The notes under the pieces are model-generated. The model was not told where the DNA came from. It made no database searches and was given only the letters and a program-made list of their open reading frames with translations. From NCBI RefSeq assembly GCF_045063725.1, contig NZ_CP173695.1: 64,000 nt of DNA. One strand, 5' to 3'. Below, piece after piece: positions 23,993 through 33,269 of the stretch. The stretch's first letter is position 1. Every line of letters starts with the position of its first letter. The DNA is from Sellimonas catena (GTDB taxonomy: Bacteria; Bacillota; Clostridia; Lachnospirales; Lachnospiraceae). A program made the position numbers and the translations under genes.

Positions 23993-24928
23993 ATGGCATT
24001 TGAACACAAATCAGTATTGTTGGAAGAGGTCGTAAATGGTCTGAACATCAAGCCAGACGGCATTTACGTAGATGGAACGCTTGGTGGAGGCGGACATGCT
24101 TTTGAAGTGTGTAAGCGGTTAAACGACAAGGGGAGTTTTATCGGAATAGACCAGGATGCCGCCGCGATTGAAGCGGCAGGGATCAGGCTTCGCAGTTTCG
24201 GGGAGAAGGTTACAATAGTAAGGAGCAATTATTGTGATATGAAGCTGCGGCTCCGGGAATTAGGCATTGACAAGGTGGATGGGATTGTCCTCGATCTGGG
24301 CGTATCGTCCTACCAGCTGGATACGGCAGAGCGTGGATTCTCATACACAAAAGATGCACCGCTCGATATGCGGATGGATACGAGGCAGACAAAGACGGCT
24401 GCCGATATTGTCAATGGATACAGTGAGATGGACCTTTTTCGGATTATCCGGGACTATGGAGAAGACAAATTTGCGAAGAATATTGCAAAGCATATTGTTC
24501 AGGCGAGGGAAAAAGGTCCTATTACAACCACTGGCGAGCTTACAGAGATTATAAAAGCATCGATTCCAATGAAGTTTCAGAAGATGTCAGGACATCCGGC
24601 CAAGAGGACGTTTCAGGCGATCCGGATTGAGCTGAATCAGGAACTGACAGTTTTGAAGGAATCTTTGGATGAGATGATTGATTTATTAAATTCAGGAGGA
24701 AGGATCTGTATTATCACTTTCCACTCACTGGAAGACCGGATTGTAAAGGAAGCATTCCGACGGAATGAAAATCCGTGTACATGTCCAAGTCATTTTCCGG
24801 TATGTGTATGCGGGAAGAAGTCAAAAGGAAAGGTCATCACCAGAAAGCCGATCCTTCCGGGGGAAACAGAAACCGAGGAAAACAGCAGATCAAAAAGTGC
24901 AAAGCTCCGTATTTTTGAACATGTCTGA
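23993..24928 (+). CDS. rsmH: 16S rRNA (cytosine(1402)-N(4))-methyltransferase
   Basis: RsmH (MraW) methylates N4 of C1402 in the 30S P site, using SAM. 311 residues, full length. The start FEHKSVLLEEVVNGLNI, the SAM loop VDGTLGGGGHAFEV, GIVLDLGVSSYQLD, and the C-terminal ITFHSLEDRIVK with the Cys-rich CTCPSHFPVCVCG segment are all diagnostic. GGAGGAG precedes ATG 23993; the longer start at 23975 overlaps that site. It is 24 nt downstream of mraZ, the standard order. Confidence 0.97.
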   Translation: MAFEHKSVLLEEVVNGLNIKPDGIYVDGTLGGGGHAFEVCKRLNDKGSFIGIDQDAAAIEAAGIRLRSFGEKVTIVRSNYCDMKLRLRELGIDKVDGIVLDLGVSSYQLDTAERGFSYTKDAPLDMRMDTRQTKTAADIVNGYSEMDLFRIIRDYGEDKFAKNIAKHIVQAREKGPITTTGELTEIIKASIPMKFQKMSGHPAKRTFQAIRIELNQELTVLKESLDEMIDLLNSGGRICIITFHSLEDRIVKEAFRRNENPCTCPSHFPVCVCGKKSKGKVITRKPILPGETETEENSRSKSAKLRIFEHV

Positions 24929-24975
24929 TACGAGATGGAATACGGAAATACCAGACACAGAAAGAAGGAACGTGT

Positions 24976-25467
24976 ATGGCAGCAGGAAAGAAAAGAAAAC
25001 AGGGAAATGACATCTATATGTATGATAATCTTGTCCGGGTCAGACAGACACAGGCGGAGCAGAATACAGATGGTTACGAAGAAGAAAAGCAGGTGAGTCC
25101 TCAGACAAGGAAAAATCAGCGCAGAGCGATGAAACTCGGCTTTGGATATGTGACATTTCTGGCCGGGGCAGTGGCAGCGGCATTATTTGTCTGTTTCCAT
25201 TATGTGGGAGTCCGGGCGGATCTGGATAAGCAGACAAGAAAGATTGAAAGCCTTCGCACGGAAATCACCAGCCTGAAAGAAAAAAATACATCGGAATACA
25301 ACTATATTGCCAACTCTGTCAATCTGGAGGAAATCCGGGAAAGGGCTGAAGAACTTGGAATGGTCTACGCGGATTCGTCTCAGATCGTGAAATATCAGAG
25401 TGCAGGCACTCATGAAATCAGACAGTATGAAAGTATTCCGGAGGATGGGGAAGCATCGGATAAATAA
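24976..25467 (+). CDS. ftsL: Cell division protein FtsL-like
   Basis: 163 residues with one membrane span (about 54-76), a basic and Gln-rich cytoplasmic N-terminus, and an extracellular coiled coil (LDKQTRKIESLRTEITSLKE) ending NLEEIRERAEELGMVY, the common FtsL/DivIC pattern. It takes part in the septal FtsL-DivIB-DivIC complex. FtsL sequences vary widely, so position between rsmH and the PBP genes carries much of the call. It starts 47 nt after rsmH and ends 24 nt before the first PBP gene. Confidence 0.85.
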   Translation: MAAGKKRKQGNDIYMYDNLVRVRQTQAEQNTDGYEEEKQVSPQTRKNQRRAMKLGFGYVTFLAGAVAAALFVCFHYVGVRADLDKQTRKIESLRTEITSLKEKNTSEYNYIANSVNLEEIRERAEELGMVYADSSQIVKYQSAGTHEIRQYESIPEDGEASDK

Positions 25468-25491
25468 CAGCATATTGACAAGGGGAATTAC

Positions 25492-27348
25492 ATGATAAAA
25501 AGAAAAAAAAGAAATGAATTCCGACATTTTCCAAAAAAATTTCCAAAGAAAATGAAGATAAAGCTGGTAGGAGTGTTTACGGCAATCGTACTGGCTTTTG
25601 TTTTTTTGACAGGCAGGGCAGCGGCTTTAAATCTCACAAAAGGAGACGAATACCAAAAACAGGTGATGAGCCAGATGCGAAGCGGAAGTCAGACGATCCC
25701 GTTTAAACGGGGTGATATTCTGGATACGAATGGTACGGCGCTTGCGACAAGTGAACGCTCCTACAATGTGATTCTGGATGTGGCAGGGCTTCTGGAAACA
25801 AAAACGACATATCAGAACAAACGGATCAATGCTACAGTGGAGGCACTTGTAAGTGCATTTGGACTGGATGAGCCGGAGCTCCGGGAGATTCTGCAGGATC
25901 AGGCGGACAGCAGATATGTCATACTGAAATCCAATGTGGATTATGAGACAGGAAGAGACTTTCAGAGCCAGATGGATCAGAATGCCGATATTGTGTGTGT
26001 GACACTGGAAGATTCGTATGTAAGAACTTATCCTTATGGAACGCTGGCAAGCGATGTGATCGGATTTACCTCATCCGGAAATGTTGGGACGATCGGGCTG
26101 GAGGCATATTATAACAGCGAATTAAACGGAACGGACGGAAAGAGGACCGGATATCTGTCATCCGGATCAAGTTCGGAAAGTGTAATACAGAGCCCGACGG
26201 ACGGCAATTCGATTGTTACAACAATTGACGCCAATCTCCAGGCGATCGTCGAAAAACATATTCTCGCATTGAACGAGCGTCTGCGGGACAATGACCATGA
26301 AGGAGAAGGGACAAAAAATACAGCCGTCATCGTCATGGATCCGAATACGGGAGCCATTCTGGCTGAGGCGAGTTACCCGAATTTTGATCTGAATAATCCA
26401 AGGGATCTGTCAGAGTACTATACCACGGAGGAGCAGGAGGCAATGACGGATGAGGAACGTCTGGATACTCTGAATGCGCTCTGGAGAAACTTCTGTGTCA
26501 GTGACACGTTTGAGCCGGGATCTACAATGAAACCATTTACAATGGCGGCAGGATTTGAGACGGGAAAACTGACAGGAAATGAAACGTATGTCTGTACCGG
26601 TTCTTATTCCTATGAGGGAGTGGCAAATCCGGTTTCCTGTATTGCAACAAACGGACATGGGACAGAAACATTAAAGCAGGTTTTGGAAAATTCATGCAAT
26701 GTTGGTATGATGCAGATTGCTGAAGTGCTTGGTGCGGACGATTTCTGCCGGTACCAGCATCTGTTCGGGTTTGGAGAATATACCGGAATTGATCTTCCGG
26801 GAGAGGGAGATACATCAAATCTTCTTTATTCGGCTGACAACATGCAGCCGATTGACCTTGGAACCAACTCGTTTGGTCAGAACTTTAATGTGACAATGAC
26901 ACAGCTTGCGGCCGGATTTTGTTCACTGATCAATGGCGGGAACTATTATGAGCCGTATCTTGTCAAAGAGATCCGCAATGCCAACGGAGATGTAGTGGAG
27001 ACAAAAACACCGGTACTGGCGAGAAAAACGGTTTCTCAGGAGACCTGTGATATTCTGAAAGACTACATGTATGGAGTTGTGCAGGAAGGAAGCGGAACAT
27101 CGGCCCAGGTAGAAGGATATGCAATTGGTGGAAAGACGGGAACAGCGGAAAAACTGCCAAGAAGTGAAGGAAAGAATCTGAACTCCTTTATCGGCTATGC
27201 GCCGCAGGAAAATCCGGAGGTCATGATCTACGTAATTGTGGACGAACCGAATCTTGCGCAGCAGGCAGCAAGTTATCTCGCAACGGGCCTTGCAGCAGAT
27301 ATTATGGAAGAAGCATTTCCATATCTGAATATCACAAAAACAGAATAA
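25492..27348 (+). CDS. Class B penicillin-binding protein (FtsI/SpoVD type), first copy
   Basis: A 618-residue transpeptidase that cross-links septal peptidoglycan. Basic N-terminus, one span (about 24-43), dimerisation domain, then a transpeptidase domain with all three motifs: Ser344-x-x-Lys347 (GSTMKPF), Ser401-Cys-Asn and Lys548-Thr-Gly (GGKTGTAE). No PASTA domain. It lies directly behind ftsL and is followed by a second class B PBP gene across a hairpin. Which copy serves vegetative division and which serves spore cortex (SpoVD) cannot be told with certainty. Confidence 0.92.
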   Translation: MIKRKKRNEFRHFPKKFPKKMKIKLVGVFTAIVLAFVFLTGRAAALNLTKGDEYQKQVMSQMRSGSQTIPFKRGDILDTNGTALATSERSYNVILDVAGLLETKTTYQNKRINATVEALVSAFGLDEPELREILQDQADSRYVILKSNVDYETGRDFQSQMDQNADIVCVTLEDSYVRTYPYGTLASDVIGFTSSGNVGTIGLEAYYNSELNGTDGKRTGYLSSGSSSESVIQSPTDGNSIVTTIDANLQAIVEKHILALNERLRDNDHEGEGTKNTAVIVMDPNTGAILAEASYPNFDLNNPRDLSEYYTTEEQEAMTDEERLDTLNALWRNFCVSDTFEPGSTMKPFTMAAGFETGKLTGNETYVCTGSYSYEGVANPVSCIATNGHGTETLKQVLENSCNVGMMQIAEVLGADDFCRYQHLFGFGEYTGIDLPGEGDTSNLLYSADNMQPIDLGTNSFGQNFNVTMTQLAAGFCSLINGGNYYEPYLVKEIRNANGDVVETKTPVLARKTVSQETCDILKDYMYGVVQEGSGTSAQVEGYAIGGKTGTAEKLPRSEGKNLNSFIGYAPQENPEVMIYVIVDEPNLAQQAASYLATGLAADIMEEAFPYLNITKTE

Positions 27349-27355
27349 AAAGAAT

Positions 27356-27407
27356 AACCTCACAGAAGGATTAATAAGTTATATCAATCACTTCTGTGAG
27401 GTTTTTT
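27356..27407 (+). terminator. Long hairpin at the start of the second PBP gene (terminator-like, covers its ribosome binding site)
   Basis: Perfect 13-bp arms, AACCTCACAGAAG (27356-27368) and CTTCTGTGAGGTT (27391-27403), with a 22-nt AT-rich loop and a T run to 27407. The next gene's ATG is at 27409, and its only Shine-Dalgarno (GTGAGG) lies in the 3' arm. Confidence 0.82.
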
Positions 27408-27408
27408 G

Positions 27409-29133
27409 ATGAAAAACAAAACCTATAATAAAAAGAAGATACTGATTGTCTTTCTTGCCGCCACTGTCATGATTCTTGGACTGATCGGGAGGCTCTGCTA
27501 TCTGATGATTTTGGACGCGGAATATTATCAGAAAAAGGCGGAAGATCTTCATGAGAGAGAACGGGAGATCAAAGCGGCAAGAGGGGAAATTGTAGACAGA
27601 AACGGCAAGGTGCTGGCTACCAACAAGACTGTCTGCACGGTTTCCGTGATACACAGTCAGATTGAAGACCCCGAGGCAGTAATCAGGGCGCTGAGCAGCA
27701 CTCTGGAACTGGAGGAAAGCGAGGTGCGGAAAAAGGTGGAGAAGGTATCCTCCATGGAACGGATTAAGACCAATGTGGAAAAGGAGACCGGAGACAAGAT
27801 CCGGGAGATGAACCTGGCGGGGGTCAAAGTGGATGAAGACTTTAAACGGTATTATCCATATGAAGAACTGGCGAGCAAGGTGCTTGGATTTACCGGAGGA
27901 GACAACCAGGGAATCATCGGGCTGGAAGTAAAATATGAAGACTATCTGAAAGGAGAAAACGGGAAAATTCTCTCGACAACAGATGCCAGAGGAGTGGAAC
28001 TGGAAGGTATAGCGGAAGACCGGATTGAACCGTCAGCGGGAAATACGCTTCAGATCAGCATCGATTATAATATCCAGAAATACGCACAGCAGATGGCACA
28101 GAAGGTGATGGAGGAAAAACAGGCGGATAAAGTGGCCATCATCCTGATGAACCCGCAAAACGGGGAGATCTATGCGATGGTCAACTGGCCGGAATTTAAT
28201 CTGAATGAGCCGTTTGAACTGCCGGAAGGCGTATCTGCCTCCTCGGAGGAAGAAAAGCAGGAACTTCTGAATCAGATGTGGAGAAACGGGTGTATCAATG
28301 ATACCTATGAACCGGGATCCACCTTTAAGATCATCACCTCCAGCGCCTGCCTGGAAGAAGGGGTAGTCGATCTGGATGATACATTTGTGTGCCCTGGATA
28401 TAAGATTGTAGAGGATCGGAGAATCCGGTGCCACAAAGTAGGAGGACACGGGGCGGAGACATTCGTGGAAGGAGTGCAGAATTCCTGTAATCCGGTTTTT
28501 ATGGAGATCGGGCTCAGACTGGGAGCGGAGCGGTTCTGCGATTATTTCGAGCAGTTCGGCCTGATGGAAAAAACCGGGGTGGATCTCCCGGGAGAGGCAG
28601 GAACAATCATGCACCGGCTGGAAGATATCGGGGAGGTGGAACTTGCCACCATGACTTTTGGCCAGTCGTTCCAGGTAACGCCGGTTCAGATGGCAGCGAC
28701 AGTCAGTTCGCTCATTAACGGGGGAAAACGTGTGACACCGCACTTTGCGGTATCGGTACAGGACGGTGAGAGAGGGAGGACGATCAAGACATTTTCCGAT
28801 AAGCAGGGAAAACGGATTGTTTCGGAAAAAACATCGAAGACCATGCAGAAAATTCTGGAAAGTGTCGTGTCAGAAGGCTCCGGGAAAAATGCCTATATCG
28901 AAGGATACAGCATCGGAGGGAAAACAGCGACATCTCAGACGCTTCCAAGAAGTGCCAATAAATACATCTCTTCCTTTATCGGTTTTGCTCCTGCCGAGGA
29001 TCCGCAGGTTCTGGGAATGTGTGTCATTTATGATCCCCAGGGAATCTATTATGGCGGAACGATCGCAGCTCCGGTCGTGAGGGAGATTTTCGATGATGTG
29101 CTTCCGTATCTGGGAATTGAAAAAGAAGAGTGA
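27409..29133 (+). CDS. Class B penicillin-binding protein (FtsI/SpoVD type), second copy, KTA in place of KTG
   Basis: 574 residues: a short basic start, one span (about 9-27), a dimerisation domain and a transpeptidase domain. The acylation motif Ser304-x-x-Lys307 (GSTFKII) and Ser359-Cys-Asn are normal, but the third motif is Lys505-Thr-Ala (GGKTATSQT) rather than KTG. The start is ATG 27409; its ribosome binding site is part of a hairpin. The stop codon touches the target duplication of the insertion sequence at 29142. A spore-specific role is possible, as SpoVD sits here in many Firmicutes, but it is not proven. Confidence 0.9.
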   Translation: MKNKTYNKKKILIVFLAATVMILGLIGRLCYLMILDAEYYQKKAEDLHEREREIKAARGEIVDRNGKVLATNKTVCTVSVIHSQIEDPEAVIRALSSTLELEESEVRKKVEKVSSMERIKTNVEKETGDKIREMNLAGVKVDEDFKRYYPYEELASKVLGFTGGDNQGIIGLEVKYEDYLKGENGKILSTTDARGVELEGIAEDRIEPSAGNTLQISIDYNIQKYAQQMAQKVMEEKQADKVAIILMNPQNGEIYAMVNWPEFNLNEPFELPEGVSASSEEEKQELLNQMWRNGCINDTYEPGSTFKIITSSACLEEGVVDLDDTFVCPGYKIVEDRRIRCHKVGGHGAETFVEGVQNSCNPVFMEIGLRLGAERFCDYFEQFGLMEKTGVDLPGEAGTIMHRLEDIGEVELATMTFGQSFQVTPVQMAATVSSLINGGKRVTPHFAVSVQDGERGRTIKTFSDKQGKRIVSEKTSKTMQKILESVVSEGSGKNAYIEGYSIGGKTATSQTLPRSANKYISSFIGFAPAEDPQVLGMCVIYDPQGIYYGGTIAAPVVREIFDDVLPYLGIEKEE

Positions 29134-29141
29134 GCGCAGGC
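29133..29141 (+). repeat. Left target site duplication of the ISLre2 element
   Basis: AGCGCAGGC, repeated exactly at 30826-30834. Nine bp is the usual duplication size for the ISLre2 family. Confidence 0.85.
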
Positions 29142-30825
29142 GTTAGTGTATAATTATTATTGGCAAAAATAGGAATTTTTCCTAAATAAAAAGGGAAGCA
29201 GAGAAAATCCCTACTTCCCAATCATACAGTTTTTCTTTATGATGTTAGTTGCAAAATAAAACACGTAAAGGAGACTGTATGATGAAATCTATTGTAGAGG
29301 AAAAGCTGGTATCTTTCAAGACCCTGGAGCAGAAAGTTTTTGCGTATGTCTGTGAGTTGGGCAGGATGATCACCCAGGTCATTCTGGAAAACTACGATGA
29401 TGAACTGGCGAAAGAAAGAGACAAAAAGTTATACAGAGACAAAGGGAAACGGGAAACTTCGATCAAAACCGTATATGGGGAAGTAACCTATTCCCGAAGA
29501 GTCTACCGGACAGAACAGGAGGACGGAAGGATTGCCCATATTTACCTTCTGGATCAGGCGATGCAGATGGAGAAGATCGGGCTGATCTCTACCAATCTTG
29601 CAGAAAAGATTGCACTGACTGTAACGGAATCCCCATATCGTGTCAGCGCAGAAGTGATCAGTGATACCTGCGGACAGACGATCAGCCATGGAGGTGTCTG
29701 GAACCTGATTCAGGAGCTGGGGGAACGAATCAGCGAAGAAGAGGACTACGCGGTAAAGCAGATGGAAGCAGACCAGGCAGAAGGAGAAAAGGCAGTCGGG
29801 ATCCTTTTCGAAGAAATGGATGGCGTATGGCTAAGGATGCAGGATTCCGGACATAAGAAGGCGCCAAAACAGGAGATGAAGGTTTTCACGATGTATGAAG
29901 GATGGGACAAAGACAGTCCGAAAAGAAGCCGCCTGGTGAATAAGAAGATGTTGGCCGGAATGGAAAAAAGCAGCCGGTTCCATCAAAAACGGGAGGCGCT
30001 GATCGAAAAGATTTACGATGCAGATGAGATTGGCCGGCGGATTCTAAACGGAGATGGAGGAAGCTGGATTAAAGAGATCTATGACCCGGAAGCCCTCTTC
30101 CAGCTGGACCGGTTCCACATCTATAAGGAGATCAAAAAGAAGATCCGGGATACAGAAGCCCAGGAACAGATCAAAGAACTTCTGGAGCAGAAGAAAGTAG
30201 ATGAAATGCTGGAATATATCCAGGTCTATGCCGACAGCATAGAGAGTGATGATCCGAAAGAAAAAGGGAGCAGGAATGCAAGGGAACTATACAAGTATCT
30301 GGGGAATAACCGGGAGGGATTGATCCCGTACCGGGAAAGAGGGATTGAGCTGCCTGAAGCACCGGAGGGGATCGTGTATAAGAATATGGGAGTGCAGGAG
30401 AACCAGAACTGTACGGCGATCACCATGCGGATGAAGCACCGGAGGATGAGATGGTCCGTGCATGGGGCGAATAACATGGCGAAAGCCCTGTACCGGAAAG
30501 AGAACAGGGAACTGATCGATACAATTGAACGGTATACGGATGGAGAAATATTCACCATGCAGATGGAAGAAATCGTCAAAACGCTGAGCGCGGCGAGAGC
30601 GCCAAAGAAGGATGGAAAAGGGAATCCATATGTAGAGACGATTACGCATCATATGCCGCTATTGGACGCAATGCGGACAGCATCGAGGAAAGCCCTTGCA
30701 AGAGCATTCTGTTAAAAAGAAACATAAAATGATCAGATAAAGTCCGAGCTGAATTGTCTGAAAATAAAAGAAATAAACTGATATCAAAAAAGAAGAAAAA
30801 GTGCCAACGATTACTTGACACATAC
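29142..30825 (+). mobile_element. ISLre2-family insertion sequence, complete
   Basis: 1684 bp between 9-bp direct repeats. The ends are imperfect inverted repeats: about 16 of the outer 24 bases match, sharing GTGT and TTGGCA. One transposase gene is inside. Near the left end, short hairpins (AGGAATTTTTCCT, and GGGAAG / CTTCCC at 29193-29219) probably stop read-through from the PBP gene. The element separates the second PBP gene from mraY within the dcw cluster. Confidence 0.87.
29279..30715 (+). CDS. ISLre2 family transposase (UPF0236)
   Basis: About 478 residues, full length for the family. The N-terminal part KSIVEEKLVSFKTLEQKVF, then TVYGEVTYSRRVY, SHGGVWNLIQELGE, LFEEMDGVWLRMQD, LDRFHIYKEIKKKI and the C-terminal MRWSVHGANNMAKALYRK are the conserved blocks, with the acidic residues of an RNase H-like core (EEMDGVW and the LDRFH region). 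GGAG lies before two adjacent ATG codons (29279, 29282). No stop or frameshift is seen, so the enzyme is probably active. Confidence 0.93.
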   Translation: MMKSIVEEKLVSFKTLEQKVFAYVCELGRMITQVILENYDDELAKERDKKLYRDKGKRETSIKTVYGEVTYSRRVYRTEQEDGRIAHIYLLDQAMQMEKIGLISTNLAEKIALTVTESPYRVSAEVISDTCGQTISHGGVWNLIQELGERISEEEDYAVKQMEADQAEGEKAVGILFEEMDGVWLRMQDSGHKKAPKQEMKVFTMYEGWDKDSPKRSRLVNKKMLAGMEKSSRFHQKREALIEKIYDADEIGRRILNGDGGSWIKEIYDPEALFQLDRFHIYKEIKKKIRDTEAQEQIKELLEQKKVDEMLEYIQVYADSIESDDPKEKGSRNARELYKYLGNNREGLIPYRERGIELPEAPEGIVYKNMGVQENQNCTAITMRMKHRRMRWSVHGANNMAKALYRKENRELIDTIERYTDGEIFTMQMEEIVKTLSAARAPKKDGKGNPYVETITHHMPLLDAMRTASRKALARAFC

Positions 30826-30834
30826 AGCGCAGGC
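30826..30834 (+). repeat. Right target site duplication of the ISLre2 element
   Basis: AGCGCAGGC, identical to 29133-29141, directly after the element's right end CACATAC. Confidence 0.85.
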
Positions 30835-30841
30835 GGTAAGC

Positions 30842-30870
30842 TTGCAAAGACAGGGCAAATACGTTATAAT
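30842..30870 (+). promoter_or_regulatory. Promoter of mraY and downstream dcw genes
   Basis: TTGCAA at 30842-30847, a 17-bp spacer and a consensus TATAAT at 30865-30870. It lies outside the insertion sequence in native DNA, 53 bp before mraY. Confidence 0.78.
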
Positions 30871-30922
30871 TGAACGCAGGCATAAGGCCTGTTTAGAAAC
30901 CAAAGGATGAAGAGGTGCAGAT

Positions 30923-31879
30923 ATGGATTATACATTTGTAATTCCGGTTCTTATATCATTTGTGCTGAGTGTGATTATGGGGCCGATCGTGATTCCAATT
31001 TTACGAAAAATGAAGATGAAGCAGACAGAACGTGTGGAGGGAGTGGAGTCCCACCTTCAGAAGGCGGGCACACCGACGATGGGAGGAGTCATGATACTGG
31101 CTTCGATTGTCATTACATCCCTTTTTTATGTGAAAGATTATCCGAAGATCATTCCGATTCTGTTTGTAACACTTGGATTTGGACTGATCGGTTTTCTGGA
31201 TGATTATTTGAAAGTAGTGATGAAGCGTTCCGACGGGCTGTATCCAAAACAGAAATTCGCACTTCAGATTGTAGTTACGGCAGTATTTGCCTATTATCTT
31301 GTCAATGTCACCAATACACCGCTTACACTTTTGATCCCGTTTTCCGGGGGAAAATACTGGAACATTGGATGGCTTGCCATTCCGCTTTTGTTTGTAGCGG
31401 TGATTGGTACGGTAAACGGTGTCAATTTTACAGACGGACTGGACGGTCTTGCCTCCAGCGTGACAGTGCTGGTTGCTACCTTTTTCACGGTTGTCGCAGT
31501 GGGAACAAAGAGCGGGATCGAACCGGTCACCTGCGCGGTAGTAGGAGCTCTGATGGGATTTTTGCTGTTTAATGTCTATCCGGCCAGTGTTTTTATGGGA
31601 GATACGGGTTCGCTGGCACTTGGGGGATTTGTGGCATCCACGGCTTATATGCTTCAGATGCCGATTTTCATTATTATTGTCGGCCTGATTTATCTTGTTG
31701 AAGTGGCTTCCGTCATGATTCAGGTCACATACTTTAAAAAGACAGGCGGAAAAAGAATCTTTAAAATGGCCCCGATCCACCATCATTTTGAACTTTGCGG
31801 GTGGTCGGAGACAAGGATTGTGGCAGTATTCTCAATTATAACGGCGATTTTATGTCTGATTGCGCTGCTGGCACTGTAA
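30923..31879 (+). CDS. mraY: Phospho-N-acetylmuramoyl-pentapeptide transferase
   Basis: MraY makes lipid I from UDP-MurNAc-pentapeptide and undecaprenyl phosphate in the membrane. 318 residues and about ten spans. The motifs KAGTPTMGGV, FLDDYLK, NFTDGLDGLA, VFMGDTGSLALGG and the C-terminal PIHHHFEL are the family's catalytic signatures. AAGAGG precedes the ATG. It has its own promoter downstream of the insertion sequence, so the insertion need not block it. murD follows 22 nt later. Confidence 0.98.
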   Translation: MDYTFVIPVLISFVLSVIMGPIVIPILRKMKMKQTERVEGVESHLQKAGTPTMGGVMILASIVITSLFYVKDYPKIIPILFVTLGFGLIGFLDDYLKVVMKRSDGLYPKQKFALQIVVTAVFAYYLVNVTNTPLTLLIPFSGGKYWNIGWLAIPLLFVAVIGTVNGVNFTDGLDGLASSVTVLVATFFTVVAVGTKSGIEPVTCAVVGALMGFLLFNVYPASVFMGDTGSLALGGFVASTAYMLQMPIFIIIVGLIYLVEVASVMIQVTYFKKTGGKRIFKMAPIHHHFELCGWSETRIVAVFSIITAILCLIALLAL

Positions 31880-31901
31880 GATAAGAAAGGACGGGAAGAA
31901 G

Positions 31902-33257
31902 ATGTTTGACGGTAATGGAAAAAAGGTACTTGTGTTTGGCTCGGGAAAAAGCGGAATCGGCGCTGTAACACTGCTTGAGCACGAAGGTGTTGAGACGATT
32001 TTGTATGACGGAAATGAAAAGCTGAGCAGAGAGGAAGTGGCAGGCCGTCTTCCGGAAGGATGCAGAACAGAGATTGTAATCGGAGCATTTCCGTACGAGA
32101 GAGTGGATGAGATCGGGATGCTTGTGCTAAGCCCGGGAGTCCCGACTGATCTTCCGGTTGTGCAGGATATGGAAAAGGCCGGAATTCCTGTCTGGGGAGA
32201 AGTGGAACTTGCAAGCTGCTTTGGAAAAGGAGATGTGCTGGCGATTACCGGAACGAATGGAAAAACGACGACGACAACACTCCTTGGAGAGATTATGAAA
32301 GCATACAAACCGGAAGTTTTCGTTGTGGGAAATATCGGAAATCCGTATACGCTGGAAGCATTGAAGATGACACCGGCCAGTGTGACAGTTGCGGAAATCA
32401 GCAGTTTCCAGCTGGAGACGATCCACCGGTTTGCTCCGAAAATCAGCGCGATCCTGAATATCACACCGGATCATCTGAACCGTCACCATACAATGGAAAA
32501 CTACATCAAGGCCAAAGAGGCAATTACAGAAAATCAGACAAAAGAAGAGTTCTGTGTACTGAATTATGAGGATGAAGTCCTCAGAGAGTTTGGAGAAAAG
32601 ACGAATGCGACTCCATTTTTCTTCAGCAGTAAACGAGAACTGGAAACGGGAATTTTCTTAAAGGACGGGGAGATTATCTTCCGGAATCCGGATGAGGTAC
32701 GGGTGTGCAAAACAAACGAGCTTCAGCTCCTTGGCACACACAATTATGAAAATGTGATGGCAGCTGTCGCCATGGCGGCACTTTACGGCGTCCCGATGGA
32801 TACGATCCGGGATGTTATCCGAAGATTCTCAGGAGTGGAACACCGGATCGAGTACGTGACGGAAAAGAACGGCGTAGCTTATTACAATGATTCCAAGGGA
32901 ACGAATCCGGATGCTGCAATCCGGGGAATCACTGCGATGAACCGTCCTACGGTCCTGATCGGAGGAGGCTTTGATAAGCAGTCGGAATACGATGAGTGGA
33001 TTGAGAGTTTCCACGGAAAAGTGAAAAAGCTGATTCTGATCGGCGAAACAAAAAAGAAGATCGCCGAGACGGCCAGAAAGTGCGGCTTTACAGCGTATAT
33101 GTTTGCGGATACACTGGAAGAGGCGGTGACACTTGCAAGCCGTGAGGCAAAAGAGGGAGATGCGGTACTGTTATCTCCTGCATGTGCAAGCTGGGATATG
33201 TTCGGAAGTTATGAAGAACGTGGAGAGAAATTCAAAGAGTTGGTAAAATCGCTGTAA
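31902..33257 (+). CDS. murD: UDP-N-acetylmuramoylalanine--D-glutamate ligase
   Basis: MurD adds D-glutamate to UDP-MurNAc-L-Ala, using ATP, in the cytoplasm. About 451 residues in three domains: an N-terminal Rossmann-like domain (KVLVFGSGKSG), the ATP loop ITGTNGKTTTTT at about 117-128 with NITPDHLNRH after it, and a C-terminal domain with NDSKGTNPDA and SPACASWDMF. The frame is open upstream into mraY, but ATG 31902 fits the family start and has GGGAAGAAG before it. ftsW follows closely. Confidence 0.97.
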   Translation: MFDGNGKKVLVFGSGKSGIGAVTLLEHEGVETILYDGNEKLSREEVAGRLPEGCRTEIVIGAFPYERVDEIGMLVLSPGVPTDLPVVQDMEKAGIPVWGEVELASCFGKGDVLAITGTNGKTTTTTLLGEIMKAYKPEVFVVGNIGNPYTLEALKMTPASVTVAEISSFQLETIHRFAPKISAILNITPDHLNRHHTMENYIKAKEAITENQTKEEFCVLNYEDEVLREFGEKTNATPFFFSSKRELETGIFLKDGEIIFRNPDEVRVCKTNELQLLGTHNYENVMAAVAMAALYGVPMDTIRDVIRRFSGVEHRIEYVTEKNGVAYYNDSKGTNPDAAIRGITAMNRPTVLIGGGFDKQSEYDEWIESFHGKVKKLILIGETKKKIAETARKCGFTAYMFADTLEEAVTLASREAKEGDAVLLSPACASWDMFGSYEERGEKFKELVKSL

Positions 33258-33269
33258 GGAGAGGATAGA

